The notes under the pieces: model-generated
What the model was told of the DNA's origin: nothing
Database searches by the model: none
What the model saw: the letters and a program-made list of their open reading frames with translations, nothing else
Shown here: one piece after another, positions 45,368 through 54,282 of the stretch
Layout: each line of letters begins with the position of its first letter
Position numbering within the stretch: the stretch's first letter is position 1
Translations under genes and position numbers: made by a program
NCBI GenBank assembly: GCA_910575625.1
Contig: CAJTFD010000003.1
Span: 124,001 to 188,000, forward strand
Direction: 5' to 3'
Origin: Clostridia bacterium
GTDB taxonomy: Bacteria; Bacillota; Clostridia; Lachnospirales; Lachnospiraceae
Length of the DNA: 64,000 nucleotides

Positions 45368-45805
45368 TCAGGATCCCCTAAAAAATCCTTTCAAGATATC
45401 CAATGTCTTCAGCAGCACAGAAAGCTCCTCATCATCCAGCCGGTCCAAGATCGCCTGGGACATCTGTCTATGGTATTCTTCATGATGCTGATACGCTCTC
45501 ACACCCTTGTCGGTCAGTTTGACGAACACCACCCGTCTGTCTTTTTTGCTCCTGTACCGTTCCACGTACTGTTTTTTTACCAGGCTGTTCATAGCCGTGG
45601 TGAGGGAACCCACGGTGATCTTCAGCTCCCTGGCAATGGATGTCATATTTTTTCCTTCTCCCAGACCCACGGCTTCGATCACATGCATATCGTTGTTGCT
45701 GAGGTCCTTGAATTCTTCTGTAATGATCGCTTTCTTTTCCTGATCCCAGATCTCATTGATCAATTCCACCAGAACCTGGTTGATCGTCTTATATGCTTCT
45801 TCCAT
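45368..45805 (-). CDS. fabT: MarR-family regulator, probably FabT
   Basis: 145 residues with a winged-helix core: FKDLSNNDMHVIEAVGLGEG, MTSIARELKITVGSLTTAMNSL (recognition helix), VERYRSKKDRRVVFVKLTDKG (wing). It resembles the FabT regulators of fatty-acid operons, which with acyl-ACP bind TTTGA-n3-TCAAA sites. Here it is the last gene of the fab operon, 68 bases after the nitronate monooxygenase-like gene, and exactly such a palindrome lies on the fabH promoter. Identity as FabT rests on context and the site. Confidence 0.75.
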   Translation of the reverse strand: MEEAYKTINQVLVELINEIWDQEKKAIITEEFKDLSNNDMHVIEAVGLGEGKNMTSIARELKITVGSLTTAMNSLVKKQYVERYRSKKDRRVVFVKLTDKGVRAYQHHEEYHRQMSQAILDRLDDEELSVLLKTLDILKGFFRGS

Positions 45806-45873
45806 TGCCCTTCCTTTCCGCTCCCTCTATCACTCCATCCAGCTAAAAACCAGGCAGAGCAAAACTCTGATCT

Positions 45874-46956
45874 CTAACCGGATGACGTACTGTGCTGTGA
45901 CAAAAGGGAATTTATCACTTCTCGTACAGTTTCGATGTGATCCGCCTCATAGGCGTATGCACCGCAGAACAAAAGCCCGTCTTCCACTTCACCCCGCGCG
46001 GCCTGGATCAATGCCTCGGTGATGCAGTAGGGCGTCCCCGCCGGATCACAGTTTTCCAGACAGCGGCGACAGGGGCCATGGGGGACCCGCTCCCCGGACA
46101 TGACCCTCTCCATAAACGGATTCATAATGGCGCGTCCCGGCATACCCACTGGACTTTTTACGATCGCAACTTTTTCTCTGGACGCTTTTAGGTAAGTTTC
46201 TTTGTAACGGATGTCCGCGTCGCACTCCTCGGTGGTCACAAACCGGGAGGCCGCCTGGATCGCATCCACGCCCAGGGAAAACGCGTGCGCCGCCCGGGTC
46301 CGGTCGCTGATCCCTCCGGCCAGGGCGGTACGGATCGGACGCTGATATTGCTCTTCGTACTGTCTGACCACTGACAGGATCTCCTTTACCTGCACATCGT
46401 AGGTCCCCTCCGGCAGATACTCCGTGAGCTGTTCCTGTGTAAAGCCCAGATGACCGCCTGCGCGGGGACCCTCGATGATCATAAGGTCCGGCATCCGTCT
46501 GTATTTTTTATCCCAGTATCTGAGGATGACTCCCGCCGATCTTGCGGTGGATACGATGGGCGCCAGCTTTACGTCTGCGTCTCCTGCTATCTTGGGCAGG
46601 CTCGTGGGGAGTCCTGCGCCGGATATGATCAGATCCGCCCCCGTCTGGATCGCAGCCCGGACATAGTCCTCGTAATCCCGCATGGCGACCATGATGTTAA
46701 AACCGATCACCCCCTTGGGCGCAAGGGCGCGGGCTTTGTCGTATTCTTTCTGGATCGCGCGGAGATTGGCCTCTTTTGTATTTCGGTCAAAATCCGGTTC
46801 CTGATAACCGATCTGGGCGGCAGAGATCACTCCTATGCCGCCCTCTCTCGCAACCGATCCCGCAAGACGGCCCAGGCTTATCCCAACGCCCATGCCGCCC
46901 TGTATGATCGGGAGCTTTGCCTCTATATTTCCCATTTTCAATGGTCTTATCTGCAT
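45874..46956 (-). CDS. Nitronate monooxygenase/FabK-like flavoprotein
   Basis: 360 residues from the ATG at 46956 (GGAGGAG upstream; a longer frame to 47028 overlaps accDA). FMN TIM barrel of the 2-nitropropane dioxygenase/FabK group: PIIQGGMGVGISLGRLAGSVA, GADLIISGAGLP, GPRAGGHLG and GVDAIQAASRFVTTEEC. The C-terminus has a Cys cluster (GPCRRCLENCDPAGTPYC) absent from the FabK at 54275. It may be a second enoyl reductase or a detoxifying enzyme. Lies between accDA and the MarR gene. Confidence 0.85.
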   Translation of the reverse strand: MQIRPLKMGNIEAKLPIIQGGMGVGISLGRLAGSVAREGGIGVISAAQIGYQEPDFDRNTKEANLRAIQKEYDKARALAPKGVIGFNIMVAMRDYEDYVRAAIQTGADLIISGAGLPTSLPKIAGDADVKLAPIVSTARSAGVILRYWDKKYRRMPDLMIIEGPRAGGHLGFTQEQLTEYLPEGTYDVQVKEILSVVRQYEEQYQRPIRTALAGGISDRTRAAHAFSLGVDAIQAASRFVTTEECDADIRYKETYLKASREKVAIVKSPVGMPGRAIMNPFMERVMSGERVPHGPCRRCLENCDPAGTPYCITEALIQAARGEVEDGLLFCGAYAYEADHIETVREVINSLLSQHSTSSG

Positions 46957-46966
46957 CTTGCTCCTC

Positions 46967-48682
46967 CTACATCTTCCGGAACCGGTCGTATCTGTGCTGT
47001 ACCAACGCCTCCGCGTCCATATCCCCATATCTTTCCAAAAACTCTCCGATCTGGTCAGCCAGGGGATCTGTGACGGAGCGTATCTCCTGGGCCGTCAGCT
47101 CCTCCGGCTCGGCCAGCACACGCTCCACCACACCCAGGGCGTAGAGATCCCCGGCGGTGAGTTTCATCACTTCCGCGGCCTCCCTGGCTTTCCCGCTGTC
47201 CCGCCAGAGGATGCTGGCAAACCCTTCCGGCGATAAGATGGAATAGATGGAGTTTTCCATCATCCAGACTTCGTCCGCCACGGCCATGGCCAGCGCGCCG
47301 CCGCTGCCTCCCTCCCCGATCACGATGGAGAGGATGGGTGTCTTGAGAGCCGACATCTCATAAAGATTCCGGGCGATGGCTTCCCCCTGGCCCCGTTCCT
47401 CCGCCTCCACGCCGCAGAAAGCCCCCGGTGTGTCCACAAAACAGATCACCGGGCGGTGGAATTTCTCCGCCTGCCGCATCAGCCGCAGGGCCTTTCGGTA
47501 TCCGTCCGGGGAGGGCATCCCGAAGTTGCGCTGGATGTTCTCTTTCGTGTCCCGGCCTTTTTCCTGGGCGATGACTGTCACCGGCATGCCCCGAAAATAT
47601 GCAATGCCTCCGATCACCGCCTGGTCATCCCCGTAGTACCTGTCCCCGTGGAATTCGGTAAAGTCTGTGAAGAGCGATCCGATATAGTCCCGTCCCACCG
47701 GGCGGTCTTTTTTTCGGGAGGCGAGTACCCGGTCCCAGGCTTTGGCCTGGTCCATCTCCGGGGGGATCTTCAGACCCTGGCGTATGCCGTTTGTGAGTTT
47801 TTGGGCTTTTTGGGTATCGGATCTTTCGTTTTTATGGAAGCTCAAAAGGCGGCTCAAGACCTCTTTCATCTGCGGCCGCTCCACGATCGCGTCGATGAAA
47901 CCGTGTTCCAGCAGGAATTCTGACCGCTGAAAACCTTTGGGCAGCTTCTGGCCGATGGTCTGGGTGATCACCCGCGGCCCCGCAAACCCGATCAGCGCAC
48001 CCGGCTCGGCCAGGATGATGTCCCCCAGCATGGCAAAACTGGCCGTGACCCCGCCCGTGGTGGGATCGGTGAGCACGGTGATGTAGAGCAGTCCCGCATC
48101 GCTGTGGCGTTTCAGCGCGGCGGAGGTCTTCGCCATCTGCATCAGGGAGACGATCCCCTCCTGCATCCGAGCCCCGCCGGAACAGGTGAAGATGATCAGC
48201 GGCAGCTCCTCTTTTGTGGCCCGCTCCACCGCCCGCGTGATCTTCTCGCCCACAACTTCGCCCATGCTGGCCATGAGGAACCGTCCGTCACAGACGGCCA
48301 GCGCCGTCTCCTCCCCGCCTATACGGGCCCGCCCCGCAGTCACCGCCTCGTCCAGGCCGGTCTTTTCCTGGAGGGATGTTAATTTTTCCTCGTATCCCTT
48401 GAATTGCAGGGGATTTTTTGTGGTCAGGCCCCGGTCCCACTCCTCAAAGGTGCCTTCGTCTGCCACGGAGCGGATACGCTTATATGCGTGCATCCGGAAA
48501 TATCCGCCGCATTTCGGACAGATATAATCCCCCTTTTTCACATCCTCGGCGATGATCGCCGCTTTGCACATGTTGCATTTTCGCAAAAGTCCCTCCGGCA
48601 CTTCCGGACCGCTGGTGTCTGCGGCCGCAGCGCCTTTTCTCTTTGGCAGTCTGGTCTTTTTGAACATATTATCTAGCTTCAT
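46967..48682 (-). CDS. accDA: Acetyl-CoA carboxylase carboxyltransferase, fused beta and alpha subunits
   Basis: 571 residues. The AccD half (about 1-290) has the zinc ribbon C36-x2-C39-x15-C55-x2-C58 and the motif TCSGGARMQEG. The AccA half (about 290-571) has IGSLFTDFTEFHGDRYYGDD and EGGSGGALAMAVADEVWMMENSIYSILSPEG. AccD and AccA are usually separate; a single chain is found in some Clostridia and other groups. It moves the carboxyl group from biotin to acetyl-CoA to make malonyl-CoA. The ATG at 48682 overlaps the accC stop (ATGA); an upstream GTG is rejected. Confidence 0.93.
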   Translation of the reverse strand: MKLDNMFKKTRLPKRKGAAAADTSGPEVPEGLLRKCNMCKAAIIAEDVKKGDYICPKCGGYFRMHAYKRIRSVADEGTFEEWDRGLTTKNPLQFKGYEEKLTSLQEKTGLDEAVTAGRARIGGEETALAVCDGRFLMASMGEVVGEKITRAVERATKEELPLIIFTCSGGARMQEGIVSLMQMAKTSAALKRHSDAGLLYITVLTDPTTGGVTASFAMLGDIILAEPGALIGFAGPRVITQTIGQKLPKGFQRSEFLLEHGFIDAIVERPQMKEVLSRLLSFHKNERSDTQKAQKLTNGIRQGLKIPPEMDQAKAWDRVLASRKKDRPVGRDYIGSLFTDFTEFHGDRYYGDDQAVIGGIAYFRGMPVTVIAQEKGRDTKENIQRNFGMPSPDGYRKALRLMRQAEKFHRPVICFVDTPGAFCGVEAEERGQGEAIARNLYEMSALKTPILSIVIGEGGSGGALAMAVADEVWMMENSIYSILSPEGFASILWRDSGKAREAAEVMKLTAGDLYALGVVERVLAEPEELTAQEIRSVTDPLADQIGEFLERYGDMDAEALVQHRYDRFRKM

Positions 48683-50028
48683 ACCATACACCTTTGCATT
48701 TTCTCAATGAATCCTATGTCAACGTTGCCGGACCTGTAATCCGGGTGGTTCAAGATCTCGTACTGATAATCCACATTGGTATCGATCCCCTCGATGATGA
48801 CTTCCCCCAGGGCGCTCTGCATCTTGTTGATGGCCTCCCCCCGGTTCTTGGCCCACACGATCAGTTTCGCCACCATGGAGTCATAGTAGGGCGGGATCGT
48901 ATAGCCGCTGTAGATGGCGGAATCGATGCGGATGCCCTTGCCCCCCGGCAGATACATGTCTGTGATCGTCCCGGGCGAGGGGCGGAAATCTTTCTTCGGG
49001 TCCTCCGCGTTGATGCGGCACTCGATGGCGTGGCCGCTCAAGTGGACATCCTCCTGTTCATATGAAAGTTTTTTGCCGGAGGCGATGCGGATCTGTTCTT
49101 TGACAAGATCGATCCCCGTGACCCACTCCGTGACCGGATGCTCCACCTGGATCCGAGTGTTCATCTCCATAAAATAATACCGTCCGGAGGCTTCCAGGAG
49201 AAATTCAATGGTCCCCGCATTCACATACCCGGCCGCTTTCGCCGCCCGGACAGCCGCCTGGCCCATCTCTTCCCGCAGTTCATCGGTCAGCGCAAGGGAC
49301 GGGGACTCCTCGATCATCTTCTGGTGGTTGCGCTGGATGGAGCAGTCCCGCTCGCCTAAATGGATCACATGGCCGAAGCTGTCCGCCAGTATCTGAAATT
49401 CGATGTGACGGGGGTTTTCCACGAAATGCTCGATGTACATAGTCCCATCCCCGAACGCTTTCTCGGCCTCCTGTTGGGCGGTCTGGAAACTCTGGATGAA
49501 CTCCTCTTCGGTGTAGGCCGTGCGCATCCCTTTTCCGCCGCCGCCCAGGGCCGCTTTGACGATCACCGGATAACCGATCGCCCTGGCCGCCTCCAGGCCC
49601 GTCTGTGCGTCGTAGATGGCTTCCTCGCTCCCGGGGATCACCGGCACACCGGCCGCGGCCATAGTATTCCTGGCCTCTTGCTTATTGCCCAGCCTTGCGA
49701 TCACGTCCGCATCCGGTCCGATGAACGTGATGCTGCACTGCTGGCACAACTGGGCAAACCGGCTGTTCTCGGACAGAAATCCAAAGCCCGGATGGATGGC
49801 GTCCGCCCCCGTCACCACCGTCGCACTGATGATCCGCTCCATACTCAGATAACTCTCCTTTGACGGCGCGGGTCCGATACAGACGGCCTCATCCGCCAGT
49901 TTTGTATGGAGCGCTTCTTTATCTGCCTGGGAATACACGGCCACCGTCTCGATCCCCATCTCCCTGCAGGCGCGGATGATCCGCACCGCGATCTCGCCTC
50001 TGTTGGCTATCAATACTTTTTTGATCAT
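48679..50028 (-). CDS. accC: Biotin carboxylase
   Basis: 449 residues: MIKKVLIANRGEIAVRIIRAC, HPGFGFLSEN, the ATP-grasp glycine loop KAALGGGGKGMR, and EMNTRIQVEHPVTE with the catalytic residues. It carboxylates the biotin on AccB using ATP and bicarbonate. It lies 62 bases after fabZ and overlaps accDA. Confidence 0.97.
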   Translation of the reverse strand: MIKKVLIANRGEIAVRIIRACREMGIETVAVYSQADKEALHTKLADEAVCIGPAPSKESYLSMERIISATVVTGADAIHPGFGFLSENSRFAQLCQQCSITFIGPDADVIARLGNKQEARNTMAAAGVPVIPGSEEAIYDAQTGLEAARAIGYPVIVKAALGGGGKGMRTAYTEEEFIQSFQTAQQEAEKAFGDGTMYIEHFVENPRHIEFQILADSFGHVIHLGERDCSIQRNHQKMIEESPSLALTDELREEMGQAAVRAAKAAGYVNAGTIEFLLEASGRYYFMEMNTRIQVEHPVTEWVTGIDLVKEQIRIASGKKLSYEQEDVHLSGHAIECRINAEDPKKDFRPSPGTITDMYLPGGKGIRIDSAIYSGYTIPPYYDSMVAKLIVWAKNRGEAINKMQSALGEVIIEGIDTNVDYQYEILNHPDYRSGNVDIGFIEKMQRCMV

Positions 50029-50090
50029 CTTGTCTCCTCACCTGCTCTATCCTCTGCGGAACACATGGCAGCGTTCCAGCGTTCTGTTTC

Positions 50091-50519
50091 CTACCCGACC
50101 ATAAATGTCAGCTCCGCGCTGACGACCACTTTTCCATCCACACTCGCGACCGCCTCGCCTACGCCCACCGGACCTTTCTGCTTGATGATCCGGGTCTCCA
50201 GGCGCAGCTTATCCCCGGGGATCACTTTTCCTTTGAATTTACATTTGTTGATGCCGCCGAAATAGGCGACTTTACCCTTGTTCTCCTCCATGCTCAAGAT
50301 CGCCACGGCGCCCACTTGTGCCAGCGCTTCCACGGTCAGCACACCGGGCATCACCGGTTCCTGGGGAAAATGTCCGGCAAAAAAATCTTCCCGGTAGGTC
50401 ACGCATTTATACCCCACCGCATACTGCCCCGGTTCATAGTCCTCGATGCGATCCACTAAAAGGAACGGATGGCGGTGAGGTATGATCTCTTTGATCTGGT
50501 TGATGTCTAACTGTTTCAT
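50091..50519 (-). CDS. fabZ: 3-hydroxyacyl-ACP dehydratase FabZ
   Basis: 142 residues, hot-dog fold. [24 protein letters not shown] contains the catalytic His, and [21 protein letters not shown] contains the catalytic Glu helix. It dehydrates 3-hydroxyacyl-ACP. Lies 15 bases after accB. No FabA-type or fabN isomerase lies in the operon, so how unsaturated chains arise is not shown here. Confidence 0.96.
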   Translation of the reverse strand: MKQLDINQIKEIIPHRHPFLLVDRIEDYEPGQYAVGYKCVTYREDFFAGHFPQEPVMPGVLTVEALAQVGAVAILSMEENKGKVAYFGGINKCKFKGKVIPGDKLRLETRIIKQKGPVGVGEAVASVDGKVVVSAELTFMVG

Positions 50520-50534
50520 CGTCTCACATTCCCC

Positions 50535-50975
50535 CTATCCTATGCAAAACAGGTCCTGCCCGTACTCCACGGCCTGCCCGTTGGACACATAGATCTCTTT
50601 TATGACGCCGTCGTACTCGCTCTCGATCTCATTCATCAGTTTCATGGCCTCGATGATGGCCAGGGTCTGCCCCTTCTTCACTGTGTCTCCCACGGAAACA
50701 TAGGGCGCCGCGTCCTCCGCCGGGGCTGCATAAAAAGTACCCACCAGCGGAGACTGCATGATCTTGCCCATCTCGCTGCCTTTTGGGGTTCCTGTCTCCT
50801 CCGTTTGGGCCGCGGGGATCAGTTGTCCGGGTGTTTCGTCCGCCTGGACCTGGATCCCTCTCTGCCCCGTCTTTTTACTCATTTGCAGTTTCATCCCGCC
50901 GTTTTCATATTTAAATCCTGTCAGTCCGGACTTTGATACGGTCTCGATGAGCCTGATCAGATCTTCAAATTCCAT
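50535..50975 (-). CDS. accB: Biotin carboxyl carrier protein
   Basis: 146 residues: N-terminal helix, a Pro/Thr/Glu-rich linker (40-72) and the biotinyl domain with EAMKL and Lys112 as the biotin site (AIIEAMKLMNEIESEYDG). Leu follows the lysine where Met is more common. Substrate of BirA encoded at 36294. Between fabF and fabZ. Confidence 0.96.
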   Translation of the reverse strand: MEFEDLIRLIETVSKSGLTGFKYENGGMKLQMSKKTGQRGIQVQADETPGQLIPAAQTEETGTPKGSEMGKIMQSPLVGTFYAAPAEDAAPYVSVGDTVKKGQTLAIIEAMKLMNEIESEYDGVIKEIYVSNGQAVEYGQDLFCIG

Positions 50976-50994
50976 GTCATTTAGCCTCCCGGGA

Positions 50995-52245
50995 TCACCC
51001 TGTGTATTTTTTCAAAAGGAGCGTCGCGTTGTGGCCGCCGAATCCGAGGGAATTGGTCAGCACATAGTTTAAGTCTTTTTTGACCGGCGCGCCCACTGCA
51101 TAATCTAGGTCACATTCCGCGTCCACATTTTCTGTGCCCATGGTCTGATGGATGAAACCATCCTGGATGGCTTTTACACAGGTGATGAATTCCACGCCCC
51201 CGGCGGCTCCCAGGAGATGCCCGATCATAGATTTGGTGGAGTTGACCACCACATGGTCAGCGGCTTCCCCCAAGGCCAGCCGGATGGCTTTTGTCTCGAA
51301 AAGGTCGTTGTGATGGGTCCCGGTGCCGTGGGCGTTGATGTGGTCCACCTGATCTGGTGTGACCTTTGCCTCTTTCATGGCCAGCTCCATGGCTTTTGCC
51401 GCGCCGCTGCCGTCCTCGGCCGGGGAGGTGATGTGATAGGCATCCCCGGTGGCCCCGTAGCCCGCCAGCTCCGCGTAGATCCGCGCCCCCCGTGCCTGGG
51501 CGTGTTCCAATCCTTCCAATACCACCACCCCGGCACCCTCGCCCAGCACAAAACCGTCCCTGTCCTCGTCAAAGGGGATGGATGCGCGCAGCGGGTCTGT
51601 CGCTGTGGACAGCGCAGTCAGGCTTGTAAATCCGGCCACACCCAATGGACAGATACAGCTCTCCGCCCCTCCGGCGAACATCACATCCGCATCGCCGTAC
51701 TGGATCGCCCGGAGGGCGTCGCCGATGGAGTGGGTGCCCGAGGCGCAGGCCGTCACCACGTTGGTGCATTTTCCTTTCAGCCCCAGCTGGATGGAGATAT
51801 TCCCGGCCGCCATGTTGGAGATCATCAATGGGACCATTAAGGGATTGACCCGGGCCGGACCTTTCTCCTGGATCCTCTCGTATTCCCGCTCTGTCTCCCG
51901 GAGGCTCCCGATCCCGGAACCCACGATCACGCCGACACGATAGGGATCTTCTTTGGAAATGTCAAGCCCGGCATCTTCACATGCCTCTTTCGCCGCGGCC
52001 ACCGCGTACTGCGCAAAGGGCTCCATCCTCTTTGCCGCTTTGAAATCCATCCGCTCTTTCGCTGTGAATCCCTTGACTTCTGCCGCCAGTTTTACTTTAT
52101 AATCCGCCGTGTCGAACTGGGTGATCTCGGCGATCCCCACTCTCCCGGCTTTTATGCCGTCCCAGAACTCCGGTACGGTGTTCCCGATGGGCGTGACCGC
52201 CCCCAGCCCTGTTACGACTACCCTTCTCTTTAAAACACTCTCCAT
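50995..52245 (-). CDS. fabF: 3-oxoacyl-ACP synthase II FabF
   Basis: 416 residues starting MESVLKRRVVVTGLGAVTPIGN; AGGAGGAAG precedes the ATG at 52245. A 106-residue in-frame extension upstream is an artefact of the 122-bp duplication. Catalytic Cys-His-His: TACASGTHSIG, NAHGTGTHHND and KSMIGHLLGAAG. It condenses malonyl-ACP with longer acyl-ACPs. Confidence 0.96.
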   Translation of the reverse strand: MESVLKRRVVVTGLGAVTPIGNTVPEFWDGIKAGRVGIAEITQFDTADYKVKLAAEVKGFTAKERMDFKAAKRMEPFAQYAVAAAKEACEDAGLDISKEDPYRVGVIVGSGIGSLRETEREYERIQEKGPARVNPLMVPLMISNMAAGNISIQLGLKGKCTNVVTACASGTHSIGDALRAIQYGDADVMFAGGAESCICPLGVAGFTSLTALSTATDPLRASIPFDEDRDGFVLGEGAGVVVLEGLEHAQARGARIYAELAGYGATGDAYHITSPAEDGSGAAKAMELAMKEAKVTPDQVDHINAHGTGTHHNDLFETKAIRLALGEAADHVVVNSTKSMIGHLLGAAGGVEFITCVKAIQDGFIHQTMGTENVDAECDLDYAVGAPVKKDLNYVLTNSLGFGGHNATLLLKKYTG

Positions 52246-52292
52246 TTTCTCTCTTCCTCCTATATACGGACAAGATATACGGGCGTCCAGCC

Positions 52293-52570
52293 CACGCCCA
52301 TTCGCAAAACCGCGCCTTCCGACGCTCCCCGCTGCTCTGCAGCTCCTTTTGCTCATGATCGGGCGTTCCCTCAGACAAGTGCGATATGGGAAAACTCGTG
52401 CCAGCACGGTTTTCACCCTGTCATGTCTGACCTGCCGGACGTTCAGCTCACGCCCATTCGCAAAACCGCGCCTTCCGACGCTCCTCGCTGCTCTGCAGCT
52501 CCTTTTGCTCATGATCGGGCGTTCCCTCAGACAAGTGCGATATGGGAAAACTCGTGCCAGCACGGTTTTC
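52293..52570. repeat. 122-bp direct duplication between fabG and fabF
   Basis: 52293-52414 and 52449-52570 are identical except for one base (CTCCCC versus CTCCTC), separated by a 34-base spacer. The unit starts CACGCCCATTCGCAAAACCG and ends CCAGCACGGTTTTC. It fills most of the 358-base fabG-fabF gap. No gene is supported here. Confidence 0.9.
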
Positions 52571-52588
52571 CCATATCACACTTGTCTG
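52528..52588. repeat. Long perfect-type hairpin inside the fab operon
   Basis: Arms 52528-52551 and 52565-52588 pair over 24 bases with one mismatch, then CGTG (52553-52556) and CACG (52561-52564) close on a CCAG loop, giving a 28-bp stem with one bulged base. It lies 15 bases after the fabG stop; no T-run follows on the minus strand. The upstream copy has lost the second arm. Confidence 0.85.
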
Positions 52589-52603
52589 GCTGAACTGGTT
52601 ATG

Positions 52604-53344
52604 TCACATCACCATCCCGCCGTCCACGTGCAGGACCTGCCCGGTGATATACCCCGCCTCCTCAGATGCAAGGAATGCCGCCGCCGCGGCCACCTGTTCC
52701 GGCTTGCCGAACCTGCCCAGAGGGATCTGGGCCGTGGCCGCCTCTTTGACCTTATCCGACAGCGCGTCTGTCATATCCGTCTCTATGAAACCCGGTGCGA
52801 TGGCGTTGACCGTGATGCCCCGGGAGGCCAGCTCCCTGGCCGCAGCTTTCGTCAGTCCGATCAGTCCGGCTTTGGAAGCCGCGTAGTTTGCCTGGCCTGC
52901 ATTTCCGGTCACACCGGAGACGGATGACATGTTGATGATCCGCCCGCTCCTCTGCTTGAGCATCTGACGGGAAGCAAAACGGATGGTGTTGAAAGCTCCT
53001 TTTAAATTGATGTCGATAACCCTGTCAAAATCTTCTTCGGACATCTTCATCAACAGTCCGTCTTTTGTGATCCCGGCGTTGTTGACCAGGATATCCAGCC
53101 GGCCATATTCCAAGATCACATCCTGTATGAACTTTTCACACTGGCCATAGTCGGATACATCGCATCTGTAAATGGATGCTGTGCCCCCGTTTTCCTGGAT
53201 CTTCTGCTGTGTCTCCAAGGCTTTTTCCTCGGAACCGTTGTAGTTGATCACCACAGATGCCCCCTGGGAGGCCAGTTTCTGCGCAATGGCCCGCCCGATC
53301 CCACGGGACGCGCCTGTGACGACGGCTGTCTTTCCTTCTAACAT
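52604..53344 (-). CDS. fabG: 3-oxoacyl-ACP reductase FabG
   Basis: 246 residues starting MLEGKTAVVTGASRGIGRAI; GAGGAGG lies 6-8 bases upstream, so the frame to 53392 is rejected. SDR motifs: TGASRGIG cofactor loop, NNAG, Ser in NMSSVSG and YAASK. It reduces 3-oxoacyl-ACP with NADPH. It overlaps the fabD end by 7 bases; the duplicated spacer follows. Confidence 0.96.
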   Translation of the reverse strand: MLEGKTAVVTGASRGIGRAIAQKLASQGASVVINYNGSEEKALETQQKIQENGGTASIYRCDVSDYGQCEKFIQDVILEYGRLDILVNNAGITKDGLLMKMSEEDFDRVIDINLKGAFNTIRFASRQMLKQRSGRIINMSSVSGVTGNAGQANYAASKAGLIGLTKAAARELASRGITVNAIAPGFIETDMTDALSDKVKEAATAQIPLGRFGKPEQVAAAAAFLASEEAGYITGQVLHVDGGMVM

Positions 53345-54282
53345 CCTGCTCCTCCTCTCAAGACCTCTGTTACATTCTCTATGTCTTCCCACACGGATAT
53401 GTTATGGACTTTACATTTTGGATCGATCTTCTTCATGAAGCCGGCCAGGGTCTTCCCCGGTCCGATCTCGATGAACTGTCCGACACCCTCTGCGATCATC
53501 GCTTCCATGCTCTGCATCCAGCGCACCGGCGAACTCACCTGGCGGACCAGGAGTCCTTTCGTCTCTGCGATGTCCTCCACTTTCTGCGCTGTCACGTTGG
53601 TCATATAGGGGATCTTGAGCGGATGCAGCGTGATCTGGTCAAATTCTTTTGCCAGCTCTTCCCCGGCCGGGATGAGCATGGGTGAGTGGAAGGGGCCGCT
53701 CACGTTGAGCATGACCGTCCGCCTTGCGCCATTCTCTTTTAACCGGATCACCGCCGCTTCCACACCTTCTCTTTTCCCTGTGATCACGATCTGGCCCGGA
53801 CAGTTATAGTTTGCGATCCCCACATCCGGCACATCTGCCAGGATCTCCTCGATCTTCCCGGCATCCATGGCCATGACCGCACACATAGCTCCCTCTCCGG
53901 CCGGGACGGTGTTCTGCATGAGGATGCCTCTCTTTCGCACCAGACGGATCGCGTCCAGGGCGTCCATGCCGCCGGCCTCCGCGATCGCCGCGTATTCGCC
54001 CAGGCTCAGGCCGGCAGTGATATCCGGCTGTAATCCGGCCTCCCTGACTGCCTCTGTCATGGCAAGACAGGTGGTGACCATGGCGGCCTGCGTGTATTCT
54101 GTCAGGTCTAATCTGTCATTTTCTTCAAAACAGAGCGCTTTCATGTCCAGATCCAATGCTTCGCTGGCTCTCTCGAAGATCTCCCGGGCGGCAGCGCTGT
54201 TTTTGTAAAAATCTGCGCCCATCCCGATCTTTTGTGCGCCTTGTCCCGGATAGATGAAGGCTGTCTTGATCTTATCAGTCAT
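53338..54282 (-). CDS. fabD: Malonyl-CoA:ACP transacylase FabD
   Basis: 314 residues: AFIYPGQGAQKIGMG, nucleophile Ser93 in GLSLGEYAA, GPFHSPML (catalytic His) and GPGKTLAGF near the end. It loads malonyl groups on ACP. It overlaps fabK by 8 bases and fabG by 7. Confidence 0.96.
   Translation of the reverse strand: MTDKIKTAFIYPGQGAQKIGMGADFYKNSAAAREIFERASEALDLDMKALCFEENDRLDLTEYTQAAMVTTCLAMTEAVREAGLQPDITAGLSLGEYAAIAEAGGMDALDAIRLVRKRGILMQNTVPAGEGAMCAVMAMDAGKIEEILADVPDVGIANYNCPGQIVITGKREGVEAAVIRLKENGARRTVMLNVSGPFHSPMLIPAGEELAKEFDQITLHPLKIPYMTNVTAQKVEDIAETKGLLVRQVSSPVRWMQSMEAMIAEGVGQFIEIGPGKTLAGFMKKIDPKCKVHNISVWEDIENVTEVLRGGAGC

Noticed and set aside
52246-52563. 106-residue N-terminal extension of FabF
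   Set aside because: It is translated from the 122-bp duplication, repeats itself, and the conserved FabF start has its own ribosome site at 52245.
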